Assembly: GCF_003627815.1 (NCBI RefSeq)
Contig: NZ_CP032698.1
Coordinates: forward strand, 5,022,001-5,086,000
Direction: 5' to 3'
DNA from: Streptomyces hundungensis
Lineage (GTDB): Bacteria > Actinomycetota > Actinomycetes > Streptomycetales > Streptomycetaceae
DNA: 64,000 bases
A model generated the notes under the pieces. The model was given only the letters and a program-made list of their open reading frames with translations. It did no database searches and had not been told where the DNA came from. Every line of letters begins with the position of its first letter. Position 1 is the stretch's first letter. A program made the position numbers and the translations under genes. Of this stretch, positions 46,732 through 54,961 are shown piece by piece.

Positions 46732-47615
46732 ACAGCCCCGTACGCAGCCGCATCACCGCCGCCTTCACCGACGCCGGCCTCAGCGGAGCCCTCTGCGCCA
46801 CCGACATCGACCACGGCACCACCGTCACCCTGGCCGCCGACACCCCCGTATCGACTGCCAGCGTCCACAAGCTGTGCCTCGTCGCCACCCTCTACCGCGA
46901 AGCCGCCGCCGGCCGCCTCGACCCCACCACCCCCGTCGACATCCCCGCCGCCGCCCGCGCCCCCGGCCCCACCGGACTCGCCGTCATGCGCGACGCGGCC
47001 CGACTGTCCCTGCGCGACCTCGCCTCCCTCGCCATCGCCGTCAGCGACAACGCCGCCGCCGACATCCTCTGGGACCACCTCGGCCTCGACACCGTCAACG
47101 CCACCATGGCCGCCCTCGGGCTGCCCCGTACCATCGCCGTCCACAACCAGGCCGGCCTCTACGCCACGATGGTCGACGACACCGGCTCCGGCGGGCCCGC
47201 CGCCCTCGTCGACCCCGCCGCCGTCGCCCGCCTCACCGTCCTGGACCCCCACCGCACCAACCGGTCCACCCCGCGCGAGATCACCGCGCTGCTCACCGCG
47301 ATCTGGCGCGACGACCTCTGCCCGCCGCCCTGGGCCGAGGAGTTGCGCGCGGTCCTCGGCGTTCAGGCCTGGAGTCACCGGCTGGCCTCCGGCTTTCCCT
47401 TCGACGACGTACGCGTCAGCGGGAAGACCGGCACCCTGCCCACTCAGCGCCACGAGGCGGGTGTCGTCGAATACCCCGATGGCGGGCGGTACGCCGTCGC
47501 CGTCTTCACCCGCGCCGCCTCCACGGCCGTTACGTTGCCTGCGGCGGACGCCGCCATTGGCCGTGCGGCCCGCATTGCCGTCGATGCGCTCAGGGCCCGG
47601 CGCGGCGGGCCCTGA
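46728..47615 (+). CDS. Class A beta-lactamase-like serine hydrolase without signal peptide
   Basis: A 295-residue protein of the serine beta-lactamase fold. The Ser-x-x-Lys motif is SVHK in TPVSTASVHKLCLV, the Ser-Asp-Asn motif is AVSDNAAADIL, and Lys-Thr-Gly is in RVSGKTGTLP; all three are properly spaced. I see no ExxLN omega-loop Glu between SDN and KTG. There is no signal peptide (the protein starts VNSPVRSRITAAFTD), yet class A lactamases act outside the membrane. It may be a cytoplasmic amidase or esterase of the same fold. The GTG start overlaps the LysR stop, which makes LysR its likely regulator. It is the last gene before repeat cluster 6. Confidence 0.8.
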   Translation: MNSPVRSRITAAFTDAGLSGALCATDIDHGTTVTLAADTPVSTASVHKLCLVATLYREAAAGRLDPTTPVDIPAAARAPGPTGLAVMRDAARLSLRDLASLAIAVSDNAAADILWDHLGLDTVNATMAALGLPRTIAVHNQAGLYATMVDDTGSGGPAALVDPAAVARLTVLDPHRTNRSTPREITALLTAIWRDDLCPPPWAEELRAVLGVQAWSHRLASGFPFDDVRVSGKTGTLPTQRHEAGVVEYPDGGRYAVAVFTRAASTAVTLPAADAAIGRAARIAVDALRARRGGP

Positions 47616-47639
47616 CCCAGCCGCCCTCTGCCCGGCGCG

Positions 47640-47910
47640 AGCACGCTTTGCGCCGTTCCTCGCGCCCCTGGGGCCGCTGTCGACCCCGGGCCGTGGGTGG
47701 CTGGTCGCGCAGTTCCCCGCGCCCCCAAAACCCCCGGTCACGTGCGGGCCGTGGTCGCTTCTCGCGCAGTTCCTCGCGCCCCTGAAAACCCGTTTTCGTC
47801 TGCGGGCTGTGCGTGGCTGGTCGCGCAGTTCCCCGCGCCCCTGAAAACCCGTTCTGTCCGCGGGCCGTGCGTGGCTGGTCGCGCCGTTCCTCGCGTCGCT
47901 GGAGCCCTCG
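47640..47910. repeat. Dispersed intergenic repeat cluster 6
   Basis: Four to five module C copies (GCGTGGCTGGTCGCGCAGTT then CCCCGCGCCCC) in tandem at a spacing of about 57 bases. There is no module B. Lies between the convergent beta-lactamase-like gene and prs. Confidence 0.8.
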
Positions 47911-47932
47911 GGAGGGCGTAGGTAGCGAGAAG

Positions 47933-47957
47933 GGCCGCGTCCACTCTGGACGCGGCC
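47933..47957 (-). terminator. Terminator of prs
   Basis: GGCCGCGTCC (47933-47942) pairs with GGACGCGGCC (47948-47957) around a 5-base loop, 22 bases after the prs stop. Confidence 0.75.
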
Positions 47958-47978
47958 CCAACTCGTAACGACCCTTGG

Positions 47979-48953
47979 CTAGTTCTCCTCGAAGAGGCTC
48001 GTTACCGAACCGTCCTCGAACACCTCGCGCACCGCGCGCGCGATCGACGGGGCGATCGAGAGCACCGTGATCTTGTCGAGCTCCAGGTCGGACGGGTCCG
48101 GCAGCGTGTTCGTGAACACGAACTCGCTCACCTTGGAGTTCTTCAGACGGTCCGCGGCCGGACCCGACAGGATGCCGTGCGTGGCCGTCACGATGACGTC
48201 CTCCGCACCGTGCGCGAACAGCGCGTCCGCGGCGGCGCAGATCGTGCCACCCGTGTCGATCATGTCGTCCACCAGGACGCAGACGCGGCCCTTCACGTCA
48301 CCGACGACCTCGTGCACCGTCACCGTGTTGGCGACGTCCTTGTCACGGCGCTTGTGCACGATCGCCAGCGGCGCGTCCAGACGGTCGCACCAGCGGTCGG
48401 CGACCCGCACCCGGCCCGCGTCGGGGGAGACGATCGTCAGCTTCGAGCGGTCGACCTTCGCGCCCACGTAGTCCGCGAGGACCGGCAGCGCCGTCAGATG
48501 GTCCACCGGGCCGTCGAAGAAGCCCTGGATCTGGTCGGTGTGCAGGTCCACCGTGAGGATGCGGTCCGCGCCCGCCGTCTTCAGGAGGTCGGCCACCAGG
48601 CGGGCCGAGATCGGCTCGCGGCCCTTGTGCTTCTTGTCCTGACGGGCATAGCCGTAGGACGGAATGATCACGGTGATGGATCGCGCCGACGCCCGCTTCA
48701 GGGCGTCGATCATGATCAACTGCTCCATGATCCACTTGTTGATCGGAGCCGTGTGGCTCTGGATCAGGAAGCAGTCCGCACCTCGCGCCGACTCCTGGAA
48801 ACGAACGTAGATCTCACCGTTCGCGAAGTCGAAGGCCTTCGTCGGCACGAGGCCCACACCCAACTGGTGCGCAACCTCCTCGGCCAGCTCGGGGTGGGCG
48901 CGGCCGGAGAAGAGCATCAGCTTCTTCTCGCCGGTCGTCTTGATCCCGGTCAC
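47979..48953 (-). CDS. prs: Ribose-phosphate pyrophosphokinase
   Basis: Prs makes PRPP from ribose-5-phosphate and ATP, the precursor of nucleotides, histidine and tryptophan. The 324-residue class I enzyme has FSGRAHPELAEEVAHQLG, VRFQESARGADCFLIQS, IPSYGYARQDKKHKGREPIS, VDLHTDQIQGFFDGPVDHL and the PRPP loop CVLVDDMIDTGGTICAAADA. The start is a GTG at 48953. It lies immediately downstream of glmU (about 117 bases) in the same direction, an arrangement common in Gram-positive bacteria and usually co-transcribed. Confidence 0.96.
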   Translation of the reverse strand: MTGIKTTGEKKLMLFSGRAHPELAEEVAHQLGVGLVPTKAFDFANGEIYVRFQESARGADCFLIQSHTAPINKWIMEQLIMIDALKRASARSITVIIPSYGYARQDKKHKGREPISARLVADLLKTAGADRILTVDLHTDQIQGFFDGPVDHLTALPVLADYVGAKVDRSKLTIVSPDAGRVRVADRWCDRLDAPLAIVHKRRDKDVANTVTVHEVVGDVKGRVCVLVDDMIDTGGTICAAADALFAHGAEDVIVTATHGILSGPAADRLKNSKVSEFVFTNTLPDPSDLELDKITVLSIAPSIARAVREVFEDGSVTSLFEEN

Positions 48954-49070
48954 AGCACAGTCTCCTCAGACGTGTTCGATGCCGCTGCACCCGCGCGGTC
49001 CCTCTCGCAGCGAGCCAGCCGAATGTGTGCACCTATCACGGTACGCCGTGAAAGACGCACCGGAATCCGG

Positions 49071-50519
49071 TCAGTTCTCCCCAGCCGGACGCTCGGCCGC
49101 AGCCTGAGCGGCCTGCGCGGCAGCACTACCCGGACGCTTGCGCTCCACCCAACCCTCGATATTCCGCTGCTGGCCACGGGCCACGGCCAACGAACCGGGC
49201 GGCACATCCTTCGTGATCACCGAACCCGCGGCGGTGTACGCACCGTCCCCCACTGTGACGGGAGCAACAAACATGTTGTCCGAACCCGTCCTGCAATGTG
49301 AGCCGATCGTCGTGTGGTGCTTGGCCTCACCGTCGTAGTTCACGAACACACTGGCCGCGCCGATGTTCGAGAACTCCCCGATCGTCGCGTCCCCCACATA
49401 CGACAGATGCGGAACCTTCGACCCATCACCGATCGTCGCGTTCTTCGTCTCCACATACGTGCCGACCTTGGCCTTCACACCAAGACGCGTACCCGGCCGC
49501 AGATAGGCGTACGGACCGACCGTCGCACCCTCACCCACCTGCGAGTCGTACGACACCGTGTTGTCGACCCGAGCGCCCCGACCCACCACCGTGTTCGTCA
49601 GCCGCGCGTTGGGACCCACCTCCGCACCCGAAGCCACATGCGTCGCACCCAGCAACTGCGTACCCGGAAGCACCACCGCGTCCTGCTCGAACGTCACCTG
49701 CACATCGACGAACGTCGTGGCCGGATCCACCACCGTCACACCCGCCAACATCGCCCGCTCCAGCAGACGGTCGTTCAACAACCGCCGCGCCTCGGCCAAC
49801 TGCACCCGGTTGTTGATCCCCAGGATCTCCCGGAAGTCCCCCGCCAACGACGCACCGACCCGATGCCCCGCCTCACGCAGAATCCCCAACACATCCGTCA
49901 GGTACTCCTCGCCCTGACTGTTGTCGGTACGCACCTTGCCCAACGCATCCGCCAAAAGCGCCCCGTCGAACGCGAACACACCCGAGTTGATCTCACGGAT
50001 CGCGCGCTGCGCGTCGGTGGCGTCCTTGTGCTCGACGATCGCGGTGACCGCGCCGGAGACGTCGTCGCGCACGATGCGGCCGTACCCGGTGGAGTCGGCG
50101 ATCTCGGCGGTCAGCACGGTGACCGCGTTGCGGTCCGACTCGTGCGTACGGGTCAGCTCCGCCAGCGTGGCGCCGGTCAGCAGCGGGGTGTCACCACAGA
50201 CCACCACGACCGTGCCCTCGATGGACTGGCCCAGCTCCTCCAGCGCCATCCGCACCGCGTGCCCGGTGCCGTTCTGCTCGTACTGCACCGCGGTGCGCAC
50301 CTCGGCGTCGATCGCACCCAGGTGGGCGGAGACCTGCTCGCGGGCGTGGCCCACGACCACGACGAGGTGCTCGGGGTCCAGCTCGCGGGCGGCCGCCACG
50401 ACATGGCCGACGAGCGAGCGCCCGCAGATCTCGTGCAGAACCTTGGGAGTGGCCGACTTCATGCGGGTGCCCTCACCCGCGGCGAGGACGACGACGGCGG
50501 CCGGGCGGGTTGCGCTCAC
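49071..50519 (-). CDS. glmU: Bifunctional N-acetylglucosamine-1-phosphate uridyltransferase/glucosamine-1-phosphate acetyltransferase
   Basis: GlmU makes UDP-GlcNAc for peptidoglycan. The N-terminal uridyltransferase shows VVVLAAGEGTRMKSATPKVL, EQNGTGHAVRMALEELG and VVVCGDTPLLTGATLAEL. From about residue 255 the left-handed beta-helix of acetyltransferases follows, with hexapeptide-type repeats such as VVGRGARVDNTVSYDSQVGE, VGPYAYLRPGTRLGVKAKVG and FVNYDGEAKHHTTIGSHCRT. The C-terminal tail (KRPGSAAAQAAQAAAERPAG) is longer than in E. coli, as usual in actinobacteria. GTG 50519 (MSATRPAAVV) is the start. It heads the glmU-prs unit. Confidence 0.96.
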   Translation of the reverse strand: MSATRPAAVVVLAAGEGTRMKSATPKVLHEICGRSLVGHVVAAARELDPEHLVVVVGHAREQVSAHLGAIDAEVRTAVQYEQNGTGHAVRMALEELGQSIEGTVVVVCGDTPLLTGATLAELTRTHESDRNAVTVLTAEIADSTGYGRIVRDDVSGAVTAIVEHKDATDAQRAIREINSGVFAFDGALLADALGKVRTDNSQGEEYLTDVLGILREAGHRVGASLAGDFREILGINNRVQLAEARRLLNDRLLERAMLAGVTVVDPATTFVDVQVTFEQDAVVLPGTQLLGATHVASGAEVGPNARLTNTVVGRGARVDNTVSYDSQVGEGATVGPYAYLRPGTRLGVKAKVGTYVETKNATIGDGSKVPHLSYVGDATIGEFSNIGAASVFVNYDGEAKHHTTIGSHCRTGSDNMFVAPVTVGDGAYTAAGSVITKDVPPGSLAVARGQQRNIEGWVERKRPGSAAAQAAQAAAERPAGEN

Positions 50520-50610
50520 GGAGGTGCCCTTCGGCTTCGGGGGGTGGACACCCGAAGGATACCGGGGGGTTTCGTGGATGAAATCGGGGTGGGGGCCGGG
50601 GAAAAAGCGG

Positions 50611-50639
50611 CGGGTCCTGACCCTTGCGGTCAGGACCCG
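50611..50639 (-). terminator. Terminator of tRNA-Gln
   Basis: CGGGTCCTGACC (50611-50622) pairs perfectly with GGTCAGGACCCG (50628-50639) around a 5-base loop. On the minus strand it begins 9 bases after the tRNA 3' end and is followed by a T-run (complement of AAAAA at about 50602-50606). Confidence 0.9.
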
Positions 50640-50647
50640 TGTCTGGG

Positions 50648-50720
50648 CTCCCCCATCAGGATTTGAACCTGAACAGACGGTACCAAAAACCGTAGTGCTG
50701 CCTGATTACACCATGGGGGA
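50648..50720 (-). tRNA. tRNA-Gln (anticodon UUG)
   Basis: Read on the minus strand from 50720: acceptor TCCCCCA pairs with TGGGGGA at the 3' end, discriminator G. The D arm is GTGTAATCAGGCAGCAC-like. The anticodon stem ACGGT/ACCGT encloses the loop TTTTGGT, giving anticodon TTG, which reads CAA. The T arm is CAGGTTCAAATCCTG, with GTTCAAAT. CCA is not encoded. Length is 73 nucleotides. The gene has its own terminator. Confidence 0.95.
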
Positions 50721-50747
50721 TGAAACCCGACTAAACCGGACACTAGG

Positions 50748-51608
50748 TCAGGTCGCCGGATCGGCACCCAACACTATGCCGTACCAAGCCCCTTCCATGC
50801 GACGGTAGAGATCTGCGCTCTTGGTCACGTAGATCACCAAGCAGCCCCGGTACGCCTCGGTGGTGTTCTTTCGCTTGGTCCGCGGGTTGTGCTTCTTCAG
50901 GGTGGCCCGCTGAAAGACGGAGACATCGACGCTTGCCAGTTCGGCCCAGAACTTCTCGGCCCCGGCCACGTCTCCGGACTCGTGAATGCTGACGCGGAAG
51001 TGCATGCGATCGCGCGAGACGCCCAGCAGTTCGAGCCAGCGCAGGTACAGCTTGATGACGTTGGGGTCGCTGTTGATGAATTGAAGCTGCTCGCTGCGGC
51101 GGTAGGTCTTGTCTTTGGCCCCCTCGGCCCAGTAGAGCGCCACGCCGGCGATGAAGACCTCTCGGTCGGAGAGGCGTCCGATTTCATCGCGCGCCGCTCT
51201 CTTGGTTGCCTGACGCTCCTCGTCCTGAGCTGCGCGAAGACGGCTCAGCCCCGCATTCATCCGGGCGCGCCGTTCTTCGTCGGTATAGCGGGGTTCAGGC
51301 TTGGGGAGGTCGCGTACCCAGAGGGATATCGAGCTCTTCGAGCAGCCCAGCTCGACCTGGATCTGGTCGTACGTCATGCCCTGCGTGCGGAGCTCGCGGG
51401 CGCGGTCGCGGAGGTCGTCCTTGGCGTTGGGGCGCTTGGTCCACTCCGGCGCCGGCTCGCCCTTCACCAAGCGGTGGAGGAGGTCGTTGTTGTCCACGTG
51501 CAGGCGGTCGCGGATCTGGCGCAGGCTGAGCCCCTCACGGCGGAGTGCGATCGCCTGGCGGCGCAGGCCCTCGAAGTCGGCGTACTTGCCGGGTGTGGTC
51601 GATGTCAT
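50748..51608 (-). CDS. Helix-turn-helix protein with LAGLIDADG-like endonuclease region
   Basis: A 286-residue protein. Residues about 10-60 (LRRQAIALRREGLSLRQIRD) and about 70-105 (LRTQGMTYDQIQVELGCSKS, then SISLWVRDLPKP) are two helix-turn-helix segments. The C-terminal half contains FIAGVALYWAEGAKDKTYRR, which aligns with the LAGLIDADG helix, and QLQFINSDPNVIKLYLRWLE, RVSIHESGDVAGAEKFWAEL and GCLVIYVTKSADLYRRM as the following beta-rich fold. Related actinobacterial proteins are annotated as putative homing-type nucleases or WhiA-like regulators; no function is proven. It begins 28 bases upstream of tRNA-Gln in the same direction, i.e. it is transcribed toward the tRNA gene. Confidence 0.65.
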   Translation of the reverse strand: MTSTTPGKYADFEGLRRQAIALRREGLSLRQIRDRLHVDNNDLLHRLVKGEPAPEWTKRPNAKDDLRDRARELRTQGMTYDQIQVELGCSKSSISLWVRDLPKPEPRYTDEERRARMNAGLSRLRAAQDEERQATKRAARDEIGRLSDREVFIAGVALYWAEGAKDKTYRRSEQLQFINSDPNVIKLYLRWLELLGVSRDRMHFRVSIHESGDVAGAEKFWAELASVDVSVFQRATLKKHNPRTKRKNTTEAYRGCLVIYVTKSADLYRRMEGAWYGIVLGADPAT

Positions 51609-51773
51609 ACGGACACGCTCGTCCGGAATGCGGACACCCGGTCGAGTTCGCGGGCGATTCACCAGATCGTGGGATCCATGCCGGATTACGGCGTGTTCGA
51701 CGACTTTTCGTGCGGCGCGCGGAGGGCGAAAGCCCAAGGAAAATCGTTCGCGCTCGCCCGTACGCTGGGAGCC

Positions 51774-53081
51774 ATGACCGTAACGGGGGCTGACCAGGAA
51801 GCCACGGGGTTGACCTCCCGTGGCTGGTGGTGGTGGGAGCGCAGGCGCAGCGCGGTGCTGGATGTCTCGCTCGGGGTGTTCTCCGCGCTGGAGTGTGCGC
51901 TGGAGGGGGTGAATTTCGCCGGGGACGCGGGGATCGCGGTGCCGGCGGGGGTGGTGCTCGGGCTGGTGGCGGGGGCGTCGCTGGTGTTGCGGCGGCGGTG
52001 GCCGATCGCCGTGGTGCTGGTGTCGATCGCGGTGACTCCGGCCAGCATGGGTTTTCTGCTGAGCGTGGTGGGGCTGTACACGCTGGCCGCCTCGGACGTG
52101 CCGCGCCGGATCACGGCGGCGCTGGCGGGGATGTCGGTGGCGGGGACGTTCATCGTGACGTTCGTGCGGATGCATCAGAGCGTGGCGCGGGGTGATTACG
52201 ACCCGGGGCTCTGGTACGTGCCGCTGGTGTCGGTGGTGATGTCGCTCGGGATCACGGGTCCGCCGCTGTTGTACGGGCTGTATATAGGGGCGCGGCGGCG
52301 GTTGATGGAGTCGTTGCGCGAGCGCGCGGATTCGCTGGAGCGGGAGTTGTCGCTGCTCGCGGACCGGGCGGAGGAGCGGGCGGAGTGGGCGCGTACGGAG
52401 GAGCGGACGCGTATCGCGCGGGAGATGCACGACGTGGTGGCGCACCGGGTGTCGCTGATGGTGGTGCACGCGGCGGCGTTGCAGGCGGTGGCGCGCAAGG
52501 ATCCGGAGAAGGCGGTACGGAACGCGGCGCTCGTCGGTGACATGGGGCGGCAGGCGTTGACGGAGTTGCGGGAGATGCTCGGGGTGTTGCGGGCGGATCA
52601 GCAGTCGGTGGCGGTGCGGTTGGATCCGGTGCCGTTGGCGGCGGTGGGGGCGGCGGCTGCCGCGGCGGCCGCGGCGGTGGAGGAGGGGCCCTGTCTGGCG
52701 GACATCGAGGCGTTGGTGGGGCAGTCCCGGGAGGCCGGGATGGTGGTGGAGTTGCTGGTGCAGGGGGAGGCGCGGGGGTGTGACGCGCTGGTGGAGCAGA
52801 CGGCGTACCGGGTGGTGCAGGAGGCGCTGACCAATGTGCACAAGCATGCGGCGGGCGCGAAGGTGAGGGTGCGGTTGGCCTATCGGGCGGCCGAGGTGGC
52901 GATGCAGGTGGAGAACGGTCCGGCGGATGGGGTCACGGCGGATGCGGGGTTGCCCAGTGGGGGGAATGGGCTGGTGGGGATGCGGGAGCGGGTGTTGGCG
53001 CTGGGTGGGGTGTTTGTGTCGGGGGTGACGGAGGAGGGTGGGTTTCGGGTGTCGGCGGTGCTGCCGGATGCGTCGGAGTAG
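51774..53081 (+). CDS. Sensor histidine kinase (HisKA_3 type)
   Basis: A 435-residue membrane kinase. The N-terminal half has four or five membrane segments (LDVSLGVFSALECALEGVNF, then IAVPAGVVLGLVAGASLVLR, IAVVLVSIAVTPASMGFLLS and LWYVPLVSVVMSLGITGPPL). The dimerisation domain has the phospho-acceptor His in IAREMHDVVAHRVSLMVVHA. The ATPase domain shows the N box LTNVHKHAAGAKVRV and the G box NGLVGMRERVLALGGVF. Partner response regulators are normally of the LuxR type and encoded next to it. None is adjacent here. ATG 51774 is chosen after GGGAGCC. Confidence 0.88.
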   Translation: MTVTGADQEATGLTSRGWWWWERRRSAVLDVSLGVFSALECALEGVNFAGDAGIAVPAGVVLGLVAGASLVLRRRWPIAVVLVSIAVTPASMGFLLSVVGLYTLAASDVPRRITAALAGMSVAGTFIVTFVRMHQSVARGDYDPGLWYVPLVSVVMSLGITGPPLLYGLYIGARRRLMESLRERADSLERELSLLADRAEERAEWARTEERTRIAREMHDVVAHRVSLMVVHAAALQAVARKDPEKAVRNAALVGDMGRQALTELREMLGVLRADQQSVAVRLDPVPLAAVGAAAAAAAAAVEEGPCLADIEALVGQSREAGMVVELLVQGEARGCDALVEQTAYRVVQEALTNVHKHAAGAKVRVRLAYRAAEVAMQVENGPADGVTADAGLPSGGNGLVGMRERVLALGGVFVSGVTEEGGFRVSAVLPDASE

Positions 53082-53415
53082 CTCCGCCCGGGCCCCCTGG
53101 GGCTCCGCCCCAGACCCCGTTCGCGCCTAAAGGGCGCTCGTCCTCAATCGCCGGACAGGCTGAAGATGTCCATGCTGGCCCGCACCGAGTAGTTAGGGGC
53201 GCGGGGAACTGCGCGAGAAGCGACCACGACCCGCAGGATCGAGAGGGTTTAGGGGCGCGGGGAACTGCGCGACCAGCCACGCACGGTCCGCAGCCGAAAA
53301 CGGGTTTTCAGGGGCGCGGGGAACTGCGCGAGAAGCGGGCACGGTCCGCACATGACCGGGGGTTTTGGGGGGCGGGGAACTGCGCGAGGGTGACCTCGGC
53401 TCCGCGGTGGGCCCG
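53082..53415. repeat. Dispersed intergenic repeat cluster 7
   Basis: One module B (minus orientation, about 53123-53163), one CCCTGGGGCTCCGCCCCAGA hairpin, and four module C copies in tandem between the convergent histidine-kinase and SUKH-3 genes. Confidence 0.85.
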
Positions 53416-53904
53416 TTAGGCCGGGGTCAGGCGGATTGGCTGGGTGCCGGTGATCAGCGTGGTCAGGGCGTGGTCGATGTCCGGGCCGAGATACCAGTCC
53501 CCCGTGTGGTCGAGGGAGTACACCCGCCCCCCGGTGTCGATGGCCAGCACCGCCTGCTGGTCCCCCTCCTCGCCCAGCGGCGCGATGTCCGTGTCGAGCG
53601 CCCGCCCGAGGTCCGCCAGCGTGCGGGCGAGGTGGAGGCCGGCCAGCGGGTCGAAGCGCAGGGTGGCGGGCGCGTTGCGGCGTCCGGGGCCGGGGGAGGT
53701 GAGGTGCAGCCCGCCGAATTCCGCCCAGGCCTCGACGGCGGCCGGGAAGACGGTGTGGCGGTGTCCCGCGGGGGAGGTGTGGGCGCGCAGGACGTCGGCC
53801 CAGGCCTCGGCCTGGCGGATGTCCCAGCGTCCGGGCTGCCAGCCGGCGGTGCGCAGGGCGGCGTCGACGGGGACGGGGAAGCGGGTGGTGGAGACGTCCG
53901 GCAT
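53416..53904 (-). CDS. SUKH-3-family immunity-type protein
   Basis: A 162-residue protein of the SUKH superfamily (SUKH-3 type), a group of alpha/beta immunity proteins that neutralise nucleic-acid toxins in polymorphic toxin systems. The family core is visible as AALRTAGWQPGRWDIRQAEA, AVEAWAEFGGLHLTSPGPGR, LRFDPLAGLHLARTLADLGR and QQAVLAIDTGGRVYSLDHTG, then WYLGPDIDHAL. ATG 53904 (MPDVSTTRFPVPVDAAL) is the likely start. The gene is 229 bases downstream of the YwqJ-like deaminase in the same direction and is probably its partner. The gap holds a Pro/Arg-rich frame without family match. Confidence 0.82.
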   Translation of the reverse strand: MPDVSTTRFPVPVDAALRTAGWQPGRWDIRQAEAWADVLRAHTSPAGHRHTVFPAAVEAWAEFGGLHLTSPGPGRRNAPATLRFDPLAGLHLARTLADLGRALDTDIAPLGEEGDQQAVLAIDTGGRVYSLDHTGDWYLGPDIDHALTTLITGTQPIRLTPA

Positions 53905-54132
53905 CGGCCGCGGCCTTTCCGTGCGGGGTGGTGAGAGGGGTTCGGCGGCCGGGGGTTGAGGTGAGGGCGCCGAAGTGGTTGAGGGGGGGAGTGGTGTGGG
54001 ACCGGAAATCGGCGTCCGGCGCGCGGTACGGCTGGGGCGCGGCCTCCGGGCGCGCTCGGGCCCCGACACGGCTGGGCGACCTCCGGGCGGGCTCGGGATC
54101 GCAACACGGGGCACTGCTGGGGCGTACAGGCG

Positions 54133-54711
54133 TCAGAGTTCGATCGTTCGGACGCCGAAGTGGTCCAGCAGGGCCGTACAGGAGCGGCACGGTGGGGCGT
54201 AGCTGCCGTGGAGGGGGTCGCCGTCCTCGCGTATGCGGCGGGCGGTGAGTTTGGCGTGTTTGAGGGATCGGCGGGCCTCGCCGTGGGTGAGGGGTTTGCG
54301 CTGGGCGCGTTTGGAGCGTCCCGCTTCGACGGCGGTCAGGTGTCGGGAGAGCAGGATCGCTTCGGGGCAGCGGCCGGTGAAGCGTTCGCGCTGGCCGCTG
54401 GTGAGGGTGTCCAGATAGTCCTGGACGAGGGTGTGCAGGACGGGTGGCTGTTCGCCCTTGCCCGCGGTGCAGGTGAGCGTTTCGCCGCGTACGGACAGGG
54501 CGGCGGCGATGGCGGGGAGGATGCCGTCGCGACGGTGGCGCAGTAACGGCGCGGGGCCGGCCGTGGTGGCGCTCCATCGCAGGCGCGGGTCGCCCGGTGC
54601 CTCGGTCATGGCGGCGACCGTGTTCCCCGCGCTCGTCACGCTCGCCGCGTGCATCGCGGGTGGTGCCGATGTTGCTGATGCTGCCGATGTTTCGCCTGGT
54701 GCGGTGTGCAT
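54133..54711 (-). CDS. YwqJ-like deaminase
   Basis: A 192-residue protein of the deaminase fold (YwqJ-type). The zinc-site motifs are complete: CPEA in RFTGRCPEAILLSRHL supplies one Cys ligand and the catalytic Glu, and PPCRSCTALLDHFGV supplies the PCxxC ligands. Residues about 1-45 are low complexity with no signal peptide. In the characterised and predicted family, members act as nucleotide or nucleic-acid deaminases, often as toxins paired with SUKH immunity proteins. It lies upstream of the SUKH-3 gene and divergent from an SMI1/KNR4 gene, a pattern of toxin/immunity modules. ATG 54711 has the SD GGGAGG. Confidence 0.78.
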   Translation of the reverse strand: MHTAPGETSAASATSAPPAMHAASVTSAGNTVAAMTEAPGDPRLRWSATTAGPAPLLRHRRDGILPAIAAALSVRGETLTCTAGKGEQPPVLHTLVQDYLDTLTSGQRERFTGRCPEAILLSRHLTAVEAGRSKRAQRKPLTHGEARRSLKHAKLTARRIREDGDPLHGSYAPPCRSCTALLDHFGVRTIEL

Positions 54712-54961
54712 GGTGCTGTGTTCCTCCCACTGGCGGCGGCTTCAGCCGCACGTGTCAGCGCCCCCGAGTTGCGGGGACAGCCTGCCAAATGCGGGTGCTG
54801 GTACGGAAGCTGGGGCGTGATAAGCCGCGCGTCGCGGGCGCAGGGTGATATGTGCGTGACGGTTGGTGACCGAATTGCGGGGCCGGTCCTCGGTATTGCA
54901 CCACCGCATAGTCTGGTTCCTCATCAGCCGGACGCAGAGCACGCAGCAGGGGGCAACCGCC
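54712..54961. promoter_or_regulatory. Divergent promoter region of the SUKH/deaminase locus
   Basis: These 250 bases separate the two divergent transcription units. The part near 54840-54910 is less GC-rich (GATATGTGCGTGACGGTTGG, then ACCGAATTGCGG and GGTATTGCACC), which may hold the promoters. No clear palindrome is seen. Confidence 0.45.

Noticed and set aside
50648..50720. tRNA-Gln as attachment site of the element at 1-5.7 kb
   Set aside because: No copy of the tRNA 3' end was seen in 4196-5721, and the two lie 45 kb apart with core genes in between. The true attachment sites are unresolved.
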